Assembly (NCBI GenBank): GCA_004335835.1
Contig: RWJK01001397.1
Span: 1-33,532, forward strand
Length of the DNA: 33,532 bases
Origin: Scenedesmus sp. ARA3
Lineage: Eukaryota; Chlorophyta; Chlorophyceae; Sphaeropleales; Scenedesmaceae
Direction of reading: 5' to 3'
The translations under genes were made by a program, and so were the position numbers. The notes beneath the pieces are model-generated. The model had not been told where the DNA came from. It saw nothing but the letters and a program-made list of their open reading frames with translations, and searched no databases. Shown here piece by piece: positions 33,037 through 33,532 of this stretch (position 1 is its first letter; every line of letters starts with the position of its first letter).

Positions 33037-33532
33037 TGGCAGCAGCAGCTGAGCGCCTTGGCGATGTTTTGACTTGGTTGCTGGGCTGCTCTGCGTGTTG
33101 TCTGGCTTGAGTGTGTGGCACGCGAGTCATGTGTGTGCTTGCCCTGGCAGGCGGAGCGGTGTGTGCAAGCAGTGAAAAGCATGCAGTGCTGCAGTGTTCA
33201 ACAAGCAGGGTCCTGGTTTGGTTGGTGGCTGGCTTTGCTTTCTTGTAAGACAGCAGGGTACCCATGGCTTGTGACACTTGCTGCTGCTCAGTTTCGTACT
33301 GAGTGACTGCACAGCAGCATGCTACCCACCATATTTCATGATGGCGTCGATATCAGGGAGGTCAGGGGCATCTGCATGTAACAGCTGTACAGTATTGCCT
33401 GGCACTTGCTGAGCCAAGCGGTTGCATTGGCAGACAACCAGTCACTGGTAAACTGAGTCTTGATGAGGCAAAAGCGCAAGGTTTGGCTTGAGACATTACA
33501 CACAGACATTTTTTTTTGTTACCAGGGGGGGG
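33037..33532. other. 3' UTR and window end with homopolymer runs
   Basis: Downstream of the membrane protein gene are two TGTAA motifs (33244-33248, 33377-33381). The last ~25 bases contain a T run and end in a G run (GTTACCAGGGGGGGG). No gene is supported. Confidence 0.5.

Overview
This is a nuclear segment from a green alga, most likely a chlorophyte of the Chlorophyceae type. The support for that is intron-rich genes with GT-AG introns, GC-rich exons, TGTAA motifs (the usual chlorophyte polyadenylation signal) downstream of most genes, plastid-type transit peptides rich in Ala, Arg and Ser, and very many CTG/CAG triplet tracts. The species cannot be named from sequence alone. Almost every usable exon was found by joining reading frames across splice sites. 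For all nine genes with both ends inside the window, the exon lengths sum to a multiple of three with matching phases.

Layout. (1) 1-607, +: the last two exons of an ABCG-type ABC transporter. (2) 2511-4483, +: a small organelle-targeted helical protein with mTERF-like repeats. (3) 5328-6870, +: a secreted 254-aa cysteine-rich protein whose two 7-cysteine modules have mirror-image spacing. (4) 8052-10017, +: a steroid 5-alpha-reductase (DET2/SRD5A). (5) 10778-14438, -: plastid acetylornithine aminotransferase, with a 24-bp minisatellite and an assembly gap in one intron. (6) 15190-16782, +: a small two-helix membrane protein resembling TMEM242. (7) 17571-21514, +: a secreted AA15-like lytic polysaccharide monooxygenase with two hevein-type chitin-binding modules, one of which is completed only by a 12-nt microexon. 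(8) 22750-25654, +: a Golgi-type glycosyltransferase with an HxRRGD motif (fucosyltransferase-like). (9) 28136-30500, -: a coiled-coil protein. (10) 31155-33036, +: a plastid-targeted polytopic membrane protein of unrecognised family.

The genes do not form a pathway or operon; this looks like ordinary eukaryotic gene order. The shared theme is the secretory route: an ABCG exporter, a secreted Cys-rich protein, a secreted chitin-binding oxidase and a Golgi sugar transferase. The most unusual items are the mirrored cysteine protein, the microexon, and the repeated placement of sense-strand CTG tracts just upstream of 3' splice sites.
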